A stretch of DNA of 62,361 bases from JAIBBG01 sp031417525 (lineage in GTDB: Bacteria > Bacteroidota > Bacteroidia > Flavobacteriales_D > Sanyastnellaceae): NCBI GenBank assembly GCA_031417525.1, contig JANOVT010000353.1:1-62361 (forward strand), read 5' to 3'. The position numbers and the translations under genes are program-made. The notes beneath the pieces are model-generated. The model made no database searches and was not told where the DNA came from. It saw only the letters and a program-made list of their open reading frames with translations. This document shows, one piece after another, positions 17,938 to 26,388 of this stretch (positions are counted from its first letter, which is position 1; each line of letters opens with the position of its first letter).

Positions 17938-18318
17938 TCAAGCCGGAGCCCCGTCTTTAAATACAAGATAAACAGCCACAACAACCAACAGCATCGCAAG
18001 AAAATGATTCCATCGGAGAGTCTCATTTTTAAAAAAAAACATAGTAAAAAGACAGAATACAACAAGCGTTATTGCTTCCTGAATGATTTTGAGCTGAATC
18101 AAACTGAATTGCCCGGCAAATTCTTTAGACCCAATCCGATTCGCCGGCACCTACAGACAATATTCAAAAAACGCCAGACTCCAGCTAATCATGATTACGG
18201 CAAAAAGTCCTAGATTTTTGCCCCACTCATATTCTTTAAACTTCAAGTGGCCGTACCAGGCGAAAGTCATAAAGATGTTGCTTCCGATGAGTAGCGCTAT
18301 GGTATAAAATCACTTCAT
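17938..18318 (-). pseudogene. DUF486 (DMT-type small membrane protein), broken by two stop codons
   Basis: The minus-strand frame from ATG at 18318 encodes a complete DUF486 protein of four membrane helices (IALLIGSNIFMTFAWYGHL, GLFAVIMISWSLAFFEYCL, QLKIIQEAITLVVF, FLAMLLVVVAVYLVFK), but carries TGA as codon 3 (18310-18312) and TAG at 18151-18153. At the second site the family has Gln in YCLQVPANRIG, so CAG to TAG explains it by one transition. No frameshift is needed. A 70-residue C-terminal product could start at the GTG at 18150, but it would lack half of the membrane helices. I conclude that the gene is inactive. Confidence 0.75.
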
Positions 18319-18461
18319 GATTGGATGTTGCTTTCAAAACAAAACCCAAAACACCATGTCGACAAAGTGTTCTGAAAAAAATGCTTACAAAGAGATGTGG
18401 ATATGCCAAGTAAAATTCTAAGCTGGAATTTGGGCTCTAAGGCTCTCTGAAAGAAAAGAAA

Positions 18462-18875
18462 TCAATTAGCAATAGTCAAGTAAGGAGAATTAAAACTCGT
18501 GTCGTAGGTTACCAGTGGCGCGTTCGTAGGTCCGTTGGCAATGCTGCCATCTGTTATGATCCATTGAGAATCCGAGCATGGATCATCGAGTATGATACCA
18601 TCTTCCAAGACTATCACTGCGCAATGCTGATCCACCTGGTAGGTGGAATGTCGCTCAATGGCCACGAATTCTGATTCACTTCTGCGGTAAACTATAATGC
18701 CCCGAGAACCACCGGTTACATACACCCAACCTGTCGGAACGGTAAGATTAAAAAAATCTGGCTGATTGATATTGATAGTGATGTTGACCGGTACATAGGG
18801 AATCTGATAGTTGTTTTTATCCCTACAGGAGGGTAAAAAAGCAAACAAGATGGCTATGTACAGGATTTTCTTCAT
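18462..18875 (-). CDS. Small putative lipoprotein (Rieske-fold-like, no cluster ligands)
   Basis: A 137-residue protein starting at the ATG at 18875 (MKKILYIAILFAFLPSCRD), a lipoprotein signal with Cys at ~17. The body (GGSRGIIVYRRSESEFVAIE, HSTYQVDQHC, ITDGSIANGPTNAPL) resembles Rieske-like proteins common in Bacteroidota, where the CxH pairs of true Rieske proteins are incomplete. An iron-sulfur cluster is therefore unlikely. The longer ATG at 18914 would put a charged leader before the signal. No function is known to me. Confidence 0.6.
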   Translation of the reverse strand: MKKILYIAILFAFLPSCRDKNNYQIPYVPVNITININQPDFFNLTVPTGWVYVTGGSRGIIVYRRSESEFVAIERHSTYQVDQHCAVIVLEDGIILDDPCSDSQWIITDGSIANGPTNAPLVTYDTSFNSPYLTIAN

Positions 18876-18942
18876 GGGTATTAAACGGTACGCGAAGATA
18901 AATATTCCAGACACCCATCCGGAATTCTTTGTGAATCACCGC

Positions 18943-19620
18943 TTACAAGATTCTTTTCGGTGGGCCTGGAACGTATTCTTTGAGATAGAACGGTTCGAAT
19001 GATGCCAGATTACTGAATTTCCCCTGTTGGTAGTATTTATTCGCAATTTCAGCCATCATAGAAGCAGATGGAACAACAGGGATTATGACGTCTTTGACAG
19101 AAATAAAATCAGCACACTTAAATGCGCCATCCCCCACAAAAGCAACTTTACTATTCGTCCATACTTCAAAAAAAAGAGGTTCAAGGATCGCTGAAGCTTC
19201 GGTGGATACTTGCCGCAATTGCTTGTCATACACCGCATAATAAACTTCCATACGTCGTGCGTCAATCATTGGAATGTAGAGGTCCGAATCAGGCGACTGA
19301 CCAAGAGAATATTCTGCCAGTATCTGAGTAGTGGGGATATCTATCAAAGGAATGTTCAATGCGAAACAGATTCCTTTGGCAGCAGAAACACCGATTCGCA
19401 GTCCTGTGTATGATCCGGGTCCGGAGCTCACTGCCACAGCCGCCAGATCCTTCATTTCGCGTCCGCAGTCAGACATACACTTTGCAATGAATGGATGCAG
19501 ACTTTCAGCATGAATATATTTATCCGAAGCGTGTTCTTTGTTGACCAGAATTTTTTCATCTTCCGCCACAGCCACCGAACAATTGTGTGATGAAGATTCT
19601 ATGAGTAAGATCAGACTCAT
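18943..19620 (-). CDS. tsaB: tRNA N6-threonylcarbamoyladenosine biosynthesis protein TsaB
   Basis: A 225-residue ASKHA-fold protein that partners TsaD (with TsaE) in making the t6A base next to the anticodon of ANN-decoding tRNAs. It shows the N-terminal phosphate-binding-like LILLIESSSHNCSVAV and the hallmark SSGPGSYTGLRIGVSAAKG at ~70-90. The start at 19620 is one base after the TAA of the HlyD-type gene (TAAGATG), which indicates translational coupling; a longer in-frame start at 19683 would overlap that gene. Pairing with an efflux adaptor has no obvious functional reason. Confidence 0.92.
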   Translation of the reverse strand: MSLILLIESSSHNCSVAVAEDEKILVNKEHASDKYIHAESLHPFIAKCMSDCGREMKDLAAVAVSSGPGSYTGLRIGVSAAKGICFALNIPLIDIPTTQILAEYSLGQSPDSDLYIPMIDARRMEVYYAVYDKQLRQVSTEASAILEPLFFEVWTNSKVAFVGDGAFKCADFISVKDVIIPVVPSASMMAEIANKYYQQGKFSNLASFEPFYLKEYVPGPPKRIL

Positions 19621-19621
19621 C

Positions 19622-20995
19622 TTACTCTTCCGACTTTTCGTCCTTTTCGTCTTTAGAAGCTGAAGTTTTTTTGGTGACCTCATCTCCGTTTTTCATTTTG
19701 CGCGAAACCTGCTCATATGGTCCCGTTATGATCTGTTCACCTTCGACAATACCCTTCTTTATTTCAATGAAGCGGTCATCCTGTATTCCCGTTTCCACCA
19801 CACGCAGTTCAGCTTTTCCAGTTGTTTCGTTCATGACAAAAAGCACTTCAAACGGTTCAGCATTTTCGATAGGTGCCTCTGAAATTTCTGATGCTTCACT
19901 TTTCTTTCTGAAACGTTCACCGATCGTGGCTGAAGTAGTATCCTCCCGAGCTGCAACAGATTTAATCGGAACGGTCAACACATTATTGACTTGTTCAGTA
20001 ATGATATCGACGGTCGCACTCATTCCTGGTTTAAAAGGAGAATAGCTGATCACATTTTCAGCCATCAGATGCTGGTATGACATGGGGAGAATTCTGATTT
20101 TGACGGAGAAGTTTGTAACCTGATCCATGCTGAGTGTCGTTGCCAGAGCATTCAGTGCCGTATTGCCGATCTCGGTCACCATTCCTTTAAACTCTTCATC
20201 CTTGTACGAGTCCACTTCCACAATTACGGTGTCCCCAATGTTCACCCGAACGATGTCACTTTCATTCACTTCGACATTTACTTCCATAAAATCCAAAGCC
20301 GACACTTTCATGATGACATCTCCACTCATCATACTGTTACCTAAAACCGTTTCACCCAGTTCTTTATTCAAAGCCGTCACGGTTCCTGTCATAGGGGCCA
20401 TGATTGCCGTGCGCTTCAAATTGTCAGCTGCTTCATTCACACTTGCCAGCGAACTTTCAATGGCAAATTCTGCACTATTGATGCTCTCCTTGCCTGCAGT
20501 CACTTCCGCTTTCGCTGTCTCCCATTGACCTGTGATGGCATCAAGTTCGGATTTTGATATAGCTCCATCTTCAAAAAGTTTTTTCTGACGCTGATAACTG
20601 AGATCTGTCGATTTGAATTGTGCTTCCGCCTGTGTGAGTCTTGCCTTAGCGCTACTCAGATTGCTTTTAGCGCTATTCATAGCGGCCTGCGCACGATTAA
20701 GAGCAGAGGTATATAAATCGGGATTTATTTTCACAAGCAATTGTCCCTTATGAACGAGATCACCTTCCTTCACAGGCAGTTCCACGATCTGACCTGATAC
20801 TTCTGATTGAATTTTTACTTCTGTTTCAGGTTGAATTTTACCGCTTGCTGAAACAGTTTCAGTGATACTTCTATTTGCACTTTTTTCTAAGCTCACTTCA
20901 GTCTTCGTGTTTTTGTTGCCAAATATTTTGGCAAGCATAACCACAGCAATCAGAATAGCTGCAATCCAGATAATTCTCTTCAGATTTTTGCTCAT
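19622..20995 (-). CDS. Periplasmic adaptor (HlyD/MacA-type membrane fusion protein)
   Basis: A 457-residue adaptor linking an inner-membrane exporter to a TolC-type channel. One N-terminal helix (IIWIAAILIAVVMLAKIF) is followed by a split biotinyl-lipoyl domain (GKIQPETEVKIQSEVSGQI, then IMAPMTGTVTALNKELGE), a long coiled-coil hairpin between them (~100-200, rich in Ala/Gln/Lys) and beta-barrel domains (VNESDIVRVNIGDTV). The C-terminal tail is charged (Lys/Glu/Asp). Its ATG overlaps the TAA of the TolC-type gene by one base. No transporter ATPase or RND pump follows, so its partner must be encoded elsewhere. Confidence 0.9.
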   Translation of the reverse strand: MSKNLKRIIWIAAILIAVVMLAKIFGNKNTKTEVSLEKSANRSITETVSASGKIQPETEVKIQSEVSGQIVELPVKEGDLVHKGQLLVKINPDLYTSALNRAQAAMNSAKSNLSSAKARLTQAEAQFKSTDLSYQRQKKLFEDGAISKSELDAITGQWETAKAEVTAGKESINSAEFAIESSLASVNEAADNLKRTAIMAPMTGTVTALNKELGETVLGNSMMSGDVIMKVSALDFMEVNVEVNESDIVRVNIGDTVIVEVDSYKDEEFKGMVTEIGNTALNALATTLSMDQVTNFSVKIRILPMSYQHLMAENVISYSPFKPGMSATVDIITEQVNNVLTVPIKSVAAREDTTSATIGERFRKKSEASEISEAPIENAEPFEVLFVMNETTGKAELRVVETGIQDDRFIEIKKGIVEGEQIITGPYEQVSRKMKNGDEVTKKTSASKDEKDEKSEE

Positions 20996-22425
20996 TATTT
21001 CAGACTAATGTTTTTGCCCTGGTAGAATTCCAGAACTTTTAATTTAAAAATAAATTCGTACTTGTTCCTTGTAAGTGTTGCTCTTGCATTTTCCAGATTT
21101 GTGCGAGAATTGGCGAAGTCAACCAGGTTAGTGAGTCCCTGATCATATCTCAATTCTGCCCATTCGAATGCTTTTTCATTTGCGACGACGCTTGATTTTC
21201 CTGCATAATAATTTGCCAATGCGGCTTTTGCATCTGCATGCGACTGATGCACATTTTGGGTGATGGTTTGTTTGGCCTGATCAAGTTGCAACTGTGCATT
21301 GATGTAATTTATTTCCGCACGTTTTACACCACTATGAGTGCTGAAGCCATTAAACAAAGGAATATTGACGGTGAAAAACAAAGACTTATTCACGTTGTCT
21401 TTCAACTGCGCACCAAATTCTTTCGTGCGATAATCAGACAAACTATACATCAATTGTGGAATGGAAGTAACAAATTCACCGGTGCCTACCACTGTTCCGA
21501 TTGGGTAACTCAGAGTGTCCGGATTACCCGACACCACTTTAGCAGCGCCAGAGTATCCAGTTCCATAACTGAAACTCGCATTAAAACTTGGATAATATCC
21601 TGCAGCTGCAATTTTTTTCCCGAGACCTGCACTTGCAACATTCACTGTTGCGCTTTTTATCTCCGGAAAACTACTAAGTGCTGCCTGAACGATTACATCG
21701 GGATTTGAAATCATATCCAGAGTTTCAACTTCTTCAAGATTGGGAACTACGACGTCGAATGAACTCATCTGCGCGGGATCAAGCTGCAATAGCTGCATGA
21801 GCGACAATTTAGCGAGTTCAACATTGTTGGCTGTGCTCACAACATTGGCGTTGTTAGAAGCCTGTTGTGCGAGAATTTCATTTAAGCTTCCCTGCGACAT
21901 CTGTCCACTTGCCACCAACTTTTCCATTCGACTTACTTGTCTGTCTGTAGCTTCCAAAGTTCGTTTCGCAATCTGATTAAATTCCTTATTGATCAGAATA
22001 TTCAAATAAGCAGACGCCACATTGAGCGAAATGTCATTCAACATCTTTTGATAATTCCATTTGCTGGCATCTGTATTCAATTCAGATTGTTTCAATGTAT
22101 TGATTTGTTGAAATCCATTAAAAATATTGATGCTCGACGCAATGCCGAAGTTATTGCTCCGGATTCGTTCCGTAGCGAATTGATTGGTAAACTGGTCAAT
22201 CCTTTGACCCCAGTTGTAACCATGTGAACCTTGCGCATTCAGTGTAGGTAAAAATCCACCTGTCGCAACGGTTTCATTGATTTCAGAAAGCTTGATACTA
22301 TTTTCGCTTTGATGTACCGAGATATTATTAGTGCGAGCATAAGTGACACAGCTGTCCAATGTCCAGGTTTGTGAATTGGCTATAACATTGCAAAGCATAA
22401 AGAAAAACAAGATACAAATCCGCAT
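20995..22425 (-). CDS. TolC-family outer membrane efflux protein
   Basis: A 476-residue outer membrane factor: signal peptide (CILFFFMLCNVIANSQ), then TWTLDSCVTYARTNN, the usual opening of Bacteroidota TolC-like proteins, and two helical OEP repeats with long Ala/Gln/Asn-rich helices (LAQQASNNANVVSTANNVEL; ITQNVHQSHADAKAALANYY). The open frame extends upstream to 22878, but the extra 150 residues look non-coding and run through a terminator, so I start at the ATG at 22425. It is the first gene of a tolC-hlyD-tsaB operon. Confidence 0.92.
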   Translation of the reverse strand: MRICILFFFMLCNVIANSQTWTLDSCVTYARTNNISVHQSENSIKLSEINETVATGGFLPTLNAQGSHGYNWGQRIDQFTNQFATERIRSNNFGIASSINIFNGFQQINTLKQSELNTDASKWNYQKMLNDISLNVASAYLNILINKEFNQIAKRTLEATDRQVSRMEKLVASGQMSQGSLNEILAQQASNNANVVSTANNVELAKLSLMQLLQLDPAQMSSFDVVVPNLEEVETLDMISNPDVIVQAALSSFPEIKSATVNVASAGLGKKIAAAGYYPSFNASFSYGTGYSGAAKVVSGNPDTLSYPIGTVVGTGEFVTSIPQLMYSLSDYRTKEFGAQLKDNVNKSLFFTVNIPLFNGFSTHSGVKRAEINYINAQLQLDQAKQTITQNVHQSHADAKAALANYYAGKSSVVANEKAFEWAELRYDQGLTNLVDFANSRTNLENARATLTRNKYEFIFKLKVLEFYQGKNISLK

Positions 22426-22464
22426 AGTCTGAAAGATTATTATTCCTGTTGGATGTTCAACGCA

Positions 22465-22472
22465 CAAACTTA
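22465..22472 (-). promoter_or_regulatory. Putative -7 element (TAAGTTTG) of the tolC operon
   Basis: On the minus strand TAAGTTTG exactly fits TAnnTTTG, about 40 bp upstream of the ATG at 22425. No TTTG at the expected -33 distance is seen, so support is partial. Confidence 0.35.
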
Positions 22473-22780
22473 AAGTCAAAGCGGTTTGAGCGCCCTTGTA
22501 TTTGTTTAATGGTTTGAAGCAATTATGGAAGGAAATTTTAGGCTTGAATTGAATTGGCCCGAAATACGAAAGAGATTCTTCTTGACTTGAATGGCCGAAG
22601 GGATTCTTCACATAGTGACCACCATGTGGCATCAACGCGATTGCTAAAACGTTTTCATAGATGAAAAGGAATTTAGCTTTCGATCGATTCATTAGGGATA
22701 ATCGAACGATATCAAGCTTTTGTTGAAGTGAAAAAGCACTATTCAAATACAAGTAATAAAGTTGTACTGTATTAAAAAGC

Positions 22781-22803
22781 AAGACCTGCAAAAAGCAGGT
22801 CTT
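22781..22803 (-). terminator. Rho-independent terminator after the OmpA-like gene
   Basis: A perfect 9-bp stem, AAGACCTGC (22781-22789) and GCAGGTCTT (22795-22803), with a 5-nt loop. On the minus strand it is followed by GCTTTTTAATAC. It ends the ompA-like transcript 24 bp after its stop codon. Confidence 0.9.
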
Positions 22804-22826
22804 CACATTCAGAATATTTCTATGTT

Positions 22827-23564
22827 TTAGAGGGCTGTCACTTCGACTTCGATGCGTCTGTTTGCGCCCACTTGCCAATCAGTTTGAGGATCTGGATAGA
22901 TCATTTGTTTGTTCCCCATACCCTTTGACGTAAGTCTTTCCTTTGGAATTCCGTGTTGAATGAGGTAATCAACAACAGCCAATGCACGTTTCTCCGATGC
23001 TTTTCTATAAAACGCATCACTTTTCTGATCTTCATTAACTGGTCCATTTACGTGACCAATAATGCAAACGCTCACGGAAGGATTCATAGTCAGAAATTGA
23101 ATCAGTTCCTCTAGTGCAGGCACTGATTTGTGGTAGATCTGAGTTTCGTCACCAAGAAATGTGATATCTTCAATACTTGATCTCAGTCCGATTGCCAGCG
23201 GCTTCAACTCTATTCGTTCGGTGTGCAAGGCAGCTTCGTCCGGCCAGAATTTGTGCGCAAAATACATGTAGCCTTCTTTCAAGACTGAAACGGTATAGAT
23301 CCTGTATTTCTTTAGCATGAGTGTAGAATCCGACAAATCTTTGAAAACCATTGTTTTTCTCGGATTCAAACCTTTCAACATCACATCTGCTTCAATGTTC
23401 TTTTTGGTCCTGTAATCCGTAACCAGCAATTGCAGTTTTTGCTCAGCGACGTCGTTTACGTTAGTGGAATCTAGTTTTTGCTCCGTTGTGAATTGAGCCG
23501 AAGCCGGCATCATCAGGGCTGTGAAAGAAATCACGCAAATCACATAAGTAATATACTTTATCAT
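22827..23564 (-). CDS. OmpA-family peptidoglycan-binding protein
   Basis: A 245-residue secreted protein: signal peptide (YVICVISFTALMMPASAQ), a middle region (~50-130) that may be a small beta domain (TKKNIEADVMLKGLNPRK), and a C-terminal OmpA-like domain (~140-245) with VSVCIIGHVNGPV, SEKRALAVVDYLIQHGI, ERLTSKGMGN and NRRIEVEV. The domain usually holds peptidoglycan non-covalently. I prefer the ATG at 23564 to that at 23579. No N-terminal barrel is present, so it is more likely periplasmic or a lipid-free soluble form. Confidence 0.85.
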   Translation of the reverse strand: MIKYITYVICVISFTALMMPASAQFTTEQKLDSTNVNDVAEQKLQLLVTDYRTKKNIEADVMLKGLNPRKTMVFKDLSDSTLMLKKYRIYTVSVLKEGYMYFAHKFWPDEAALHTERIELKPLAIGLRSSIEDITFLGDETQIYHKSVPALEELIQFLTMNPSVSVCIIGHVNGPVNEDQKSDAFYRKASEKRALAVVDYLIQHGIPKERLTSKGMGNKQMIYPDPQTDWQVGANRRIEVEVTAL

Positions 23565-23635
23565 TGATTCAAATCTCAATAGTCAGTTATTATGGAATGG
23601 ATTTTCAAAAACCAGTCCAAAACAGGTAAGTAAAG

Positions 23636-23887
23636 TTAAGCTTCTTGCGGCTTGAAAAGCGCCACAATTTTTTTCCTGAAGAAAATTGTTCCAATAACAG
23701 CCAACAAGAGATAAGGTGTCATCATCAAATAAACGATGCCTGCGTTGAGTCCTTCACCAATTCCCTTGTTCACGTGTTCAGTTGCGCTTTCCGCTGTGGC
23801 TTTGCACATTGCACATTGAGCTTCGGCCTGCACTCCAACAAGGAGAAGGACAGCAACAACGAACAGGGTGCAAACAACTTTATTCAT
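23636..23887 (-). CDS. Small membrane protein with CAMC motif, cox-operon associated
   Basis: An 83-residue protein with a cleavable signal (TLFVVAVLLLVGVQAEAQ), a CAMC motif right after the predicted cleavage site, a hydrophilic stretch and one C-terminal helix (VYLMMTPYLLLAVIGTIFF) followed by a basic end. The CxxC would face the periplasm, where it could bind copper or take part in thiol exchange. It is the last gene of the respiratory operon, downstream of DUF420 and SCO, which supports a role in cytochrome oxidase assembly. This is inference; I know no characterised homologue. Confidence 0.65.
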   Translation of the reverse strand: MNKVVCTLFVVAVLLLVGVQAEAQCAMCKATAESATEHVNKGIGEGLNAGIVYLMMTPYLLLAVIGTIFFRKKIVALFKPQEA

Positions 23888-24008
23888 TCTCGCAAATATA
23901 AAGTCAAATTGGATAGGATTAACTTCCTTACCAAATGACAGTTATCAAAATAAATGCGATGAGTGCAAACACGACTTTGTGTGTGTCAAAAAATTCATCA
24001 GGGAAAGA

Positions 24009-24551
24009 TCAGCCGTAATAAGGGCTTATCATCAAGTACACAATAACACCTGAAATAGCGACATAAAACCAGATTGGCCATGTGATCCTGGCAAGTTTTT
24101 TATGCTTCGGGAATTCTGAAATCAGCGCGCGGTAAGCTGTGAACAGTATGAAGGGCAGAATAACTGCTGCAAGAAAAATGTGCGTTGAGAGGACAAAGAA
24201 GTATAAACCTCGCAAAGGAGCTTCCGCAGGGTAGATGGTATTTCCGGCCAGGGCGTGGTGTGCGATATAGGAAATCAGAAATATCGCCGAAAGCAAAATG
24301 GCAGCCAACATCAGCTTTTTATGCAATAAGTAATTATGCCGCCGGACGACGATTAATGCTGAAAGCAATGTGATTGCCACTGTGCCATTGAGAAAAGCAT
24401 TGATTTTGGCGAATAGATGCACATTGAATCCAAGATCAACTTCCAGATGAATATACTTCAGCGAAACAACCGCGATAAAAACAATCGCTGAAACCGCGAT
24501 AATCAAAAATTTCGCGCGTGAATCGTTTTTTTTAATGGCTGGAGGAAGCAT
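24009..24551 (-). CDS. DUF420 membrane protein (CtaM-like)
   Basis: A 180-residue integral membrane protein with about five helices. Typical DUF420 features are NAFLNGTVAITLLSAL, the HNYLLHKKLMLAA segment with paired histidines, SYIAHHALAG, and STHIFLAAVILPF. Members are encoded beside heme-copper oxidase genes and, in Bacillus-type organisms, a member (CtaM) is needed for oxidase assembly. The start overlaps the end of the SCO gene by 20 bp, indicating coupling. Confidence 0.85.
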   Translation of the reverse strand: MLPPAIKKNDSRAKFLIIAVSAIVFIAVVSLKYIHLEVDLGFNVHLFAKINAFLNGTVAITLLSALIVVRRHNYLLHKKLMLAAILLSAIFLISYIAHHALAGNTIYPAEAPLRGLYFFVLSTHIFLAAVILPFILFTAYRALISEFPKHKKLARITWPIWFYVAISGVIVYLMISPYYG

Positions 24552-25260
24552 GCGATGGTTGTTCTTGGGTAAGTTTTTTTATGTCGGAATACAACTGATC
24601 CATGCTTTTGGTAGAAGTACCGTCGTAAAAACCCCTTATGTGCATATATCGGTCGATAAGCGTGACTTTATCTGTGTGAAATATGCCGCCTTCAGCAGAG
24701 TCAGATGGAAAGGCGGACAACATAAATCCGTCTTGTGCCAGATCGTAGATGTCGGCAGCATTTCCTGTAGCAAAATTCCAGTTTGAATAATTTGCACCGA
24801 GTTTATCTCCATAAGCTTTAAGAATCTCCGGGGTGTCATTTCCAGGCTTGACACTATAGGAAATAATCATCACATCTTTGTTGAGTTGATCACTGAACAT
24901 CATGTCCTGAAGTCTCGCTATTTGAGAGCTCATGATTGGGCAAATGCTTGGGCATTCGGTAAAGAAGAAATCCGCTATGAAAATTTTGTTTTCATAATCA
25001 TGATGCGATACAATGCGACCGAATTGATTTGTGAGACTGAATTTCGGAATGGTATAATGCACCGAATCTGCTACCACAGCACCGTCCTCTCTGCGAATCA
25101 GCTCGATATCATCTTCACCAAAATAAGGAAGCGCAGAAACCTGACTGCCCGATCTGGCAGCGATGCCATTTTGCACATCCGATTTTTTTTCCTGACAAGA
25201 CAAAAAAAGCGAAGTGCAGAAAAACAAACTAAGGGCGGTTTTCAAGTGCTTTGCGCTCAT
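24532..25260 (-). CDS. SCO-family copper chaperone
   Basis: A 242-residue lipoprotein (ALSLFFCTSLFLSCQE, lipid Cys at ~22) with a thioredoxin-like SCO domain. It contains the copper ligands TECPSICPIM (CxxxC) and a downstream His in IFHTDKVTLID. It probably delivers copper to the CuA site of cytochrome oxidase or keeps its cysteines reduced. It overlaps its neighbours on both sides (32 bp with the upstream SCO-like gene, 20 bp with DUF420), typical of a compact operon. Confidence 0.92.
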   Translation of the reverse strand: MSAKHLKTALSLFFCTSLFLSCQEKKSDVQNGIAARSGSQVSALPYFGEDDIELIRREDGAVVADSVHYTIPKFSLTNQFGRIVSHHDYENKIFIADFFFTECPSICPIMSSQIARLQDMMFSDQLNKDVMIISYSVKPGNDTPEILKAYGDKLGANYSNWNFATGNAADIYDLAQDGFMLSAFPSDSAEGGIFHTDKVTLIDRYMHIRGFYDGTSTKSMDQLYSDIKKLTQEQPSHASSSH

Positions 25261-25927
25261 TGTATTTCTTGAGATCGATTTCTTTTTTTAATAATGCTAT
25301 GTCCTGAATCACTCCCGGAATGCTATCTCCGGCTCCTCCAACAAAATGATATTCCGTGTTTCCATAAATCCCCCTGATACAACCTTCGTGATCCACCAAA
25401 CGAAACAACGCTTCATTTTTCAAATCCTGGATGAGGAATCCATTGCGGATGAAGCTGCTCATGGCTTCCTGATTTCCTGTGAGGAATTCCCATTTGCCGG
25501 AAAACGCATTGTATCGTGTGTTTTGCTCAACGTACGCCTTGGTCAGCGGTGCTGTATCTCCATTACAATCCGTGGAAAAAACCACGATGCGAATATCAGG
25601 TTCATTTCTGTATTTGAAATTGACGTTCAATAACCTTTCTGTAATTTTTGGAAGATGCGGATCGGACAGATTGTAAAATGCCGCGAGCCAGACTTTTCCT
25701 TTCAAAGAATCATCTGTAATGATGGCGCCATCCTGATCGATAAACGAAAACTCAGGAATATGGTAAGTCCCTGTCCTTGCACCTTGAGGTGCATCCGGTC
25801 CGTAGTAAGGCAGCGTGCTAAAATTGTGTTTGCTGAATACCCCGAAGAACAGAAACCAAATGAGTGGAAACAAAAAAAGCATACCGCCAAGGACGATATA
25901 CTTTTTTAATTTTTTTGACTTCGACAT
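25229..25927 (-). CDS. SCO-like protein lacking the copper-binding cysteines
   Basis: A 232-residue protein anchored by one helix (YIVLGGMLFLFPLIWFLFF) with the same domain order as its neighbour: LPYYGPDAPQG, IPEFSFIDQDG, VWLAAFYNLSDPHLPKI, IRIVVFSTDCNGDT. At the site of CxxxC it has LSDPHLPKI, and the conserved His before the last strands is also absent (NEALFRLVDHEG). It therefore cannot bind copper like SCO1. It may be a structural or regulatory partner of the intact SCO encoded next to it. The start at 25927 is preferred to 25939; the latter overlaps the COX4 gene by 4 bp. Confidence 0.75.
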   Translation of the reverse strand: MSKSKKLKKYIVLGGMLFLFPLIWFLFFGVFSKHNFSTLPYYGPDAPQGARTGTYHIPEFSFIDQDGAIITDDSLKGKVWLAAFYNLSDPHLPKITERLLNVNFKYRNEPDIRIVVFSTDCNGDTAPLTKAYVEQNTRYNAFSGKWEFLTGNQEAMSSFIRNGFLIQDLKNEALFRLVDHEGCIRGIYGNTEYHFVGGAGDSIPGVIQDIALLKKEIDLKKYNERKALENRP

Positions 25928-25935
25928 TCTGCTGA

Positions 25936-26313
25936 TCAACGAAACATGTTGTTCAGATGCTGAACAGACAGGCCTTCATAGATTCCGATGAATATGAGGT
26001 ACAGTATAAAAAGTGCGTAGGGTAAAAGCACCACATACTTGAGGTTTTTACGTTCATCGCCAAGGTGCATGAAAATAAGAACAATGTATGCGGCCTTAAC
26101 AAGAGTGAGAATCACGAATCCCAACTTGATGACTTCCCAGGTGAATGTTGAATTTCTTTTGAAATACACCCCCATGAAAATTTCGAATACGGTGATAGCT
26201 GTCAGGATGACAGTTACCATGTAAAGTTTCTTGCGAATCTTAACGCCATCCTCTTCACTATGGCGTGCATCTACTGAATATTGATCATTTACTATGAGGT
26301 CGTCTCTTTCCAT
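25936..26313 (-). CDS. Cytochrome c oxidase subunit IV (bacterial aa3/caa3 type)
   Basis: A 125-residue protein with three membrane helices (LYMVTVILTAITVFEIFMGV, LGFVILTLVKAAYIVLIFMH, VLLPYALFILYLIFIGIYEG). The HLGDERKNLK turn after helix 2 is characteristic of the COX4-type small subunit (CoxD/CyoD relatives). It has no catalytic role and probably stabilises the complex. It lies 75 bp after the COX3 gene and ends in a small overlap with the SCO-like gene. Confidence 0.88.
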   Translation of the reverse strand: MERDDLIVNDQYSVDARHSEEDGVKIRKKLYMVTVILTAITVFEIFMGVYFKRNSTFTWEVIKLGFVILTLVKAAYIVLIFMHLGDERKNLKYVVLLPYALFILYLIFIGIYEGLSVQHLNNMFR

Positions 26314-26388
26314 GATATTGAGTGATTTTATAGTCGTGCTTAATGATGAAATCGATAACGGAGTCGATATCGGATAATGTTGTAAAAA

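Larger units (their letters stand above)
22426..22826. other. 401-bp spacer without a convincing gene
   Basis: The spacer lies between the tolC-like gene and the ompA-like gene on the minus strand. It holds the terminator of the latter (22781-22803) and a TAAGTTTG -7-like element (22465-22472). The open frame running through it has no protein-like composition. Nothing else stands out. Confidence 0.6.

Noticed and set aside
17938..18150. A separate 70-residue membrane protein gene
   Set aside because: It is the C-terminal half of DUF486; the N-terminal half is present upstream in the same frame behind a TAG.
22426..22878. N-terminal extension of the TolC-type protein (open frame of 627 residues)
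   Set aside because: The extra part has no protein-like composition, runs through the ompA terminator and precedes a normal signal peptide at 22425.
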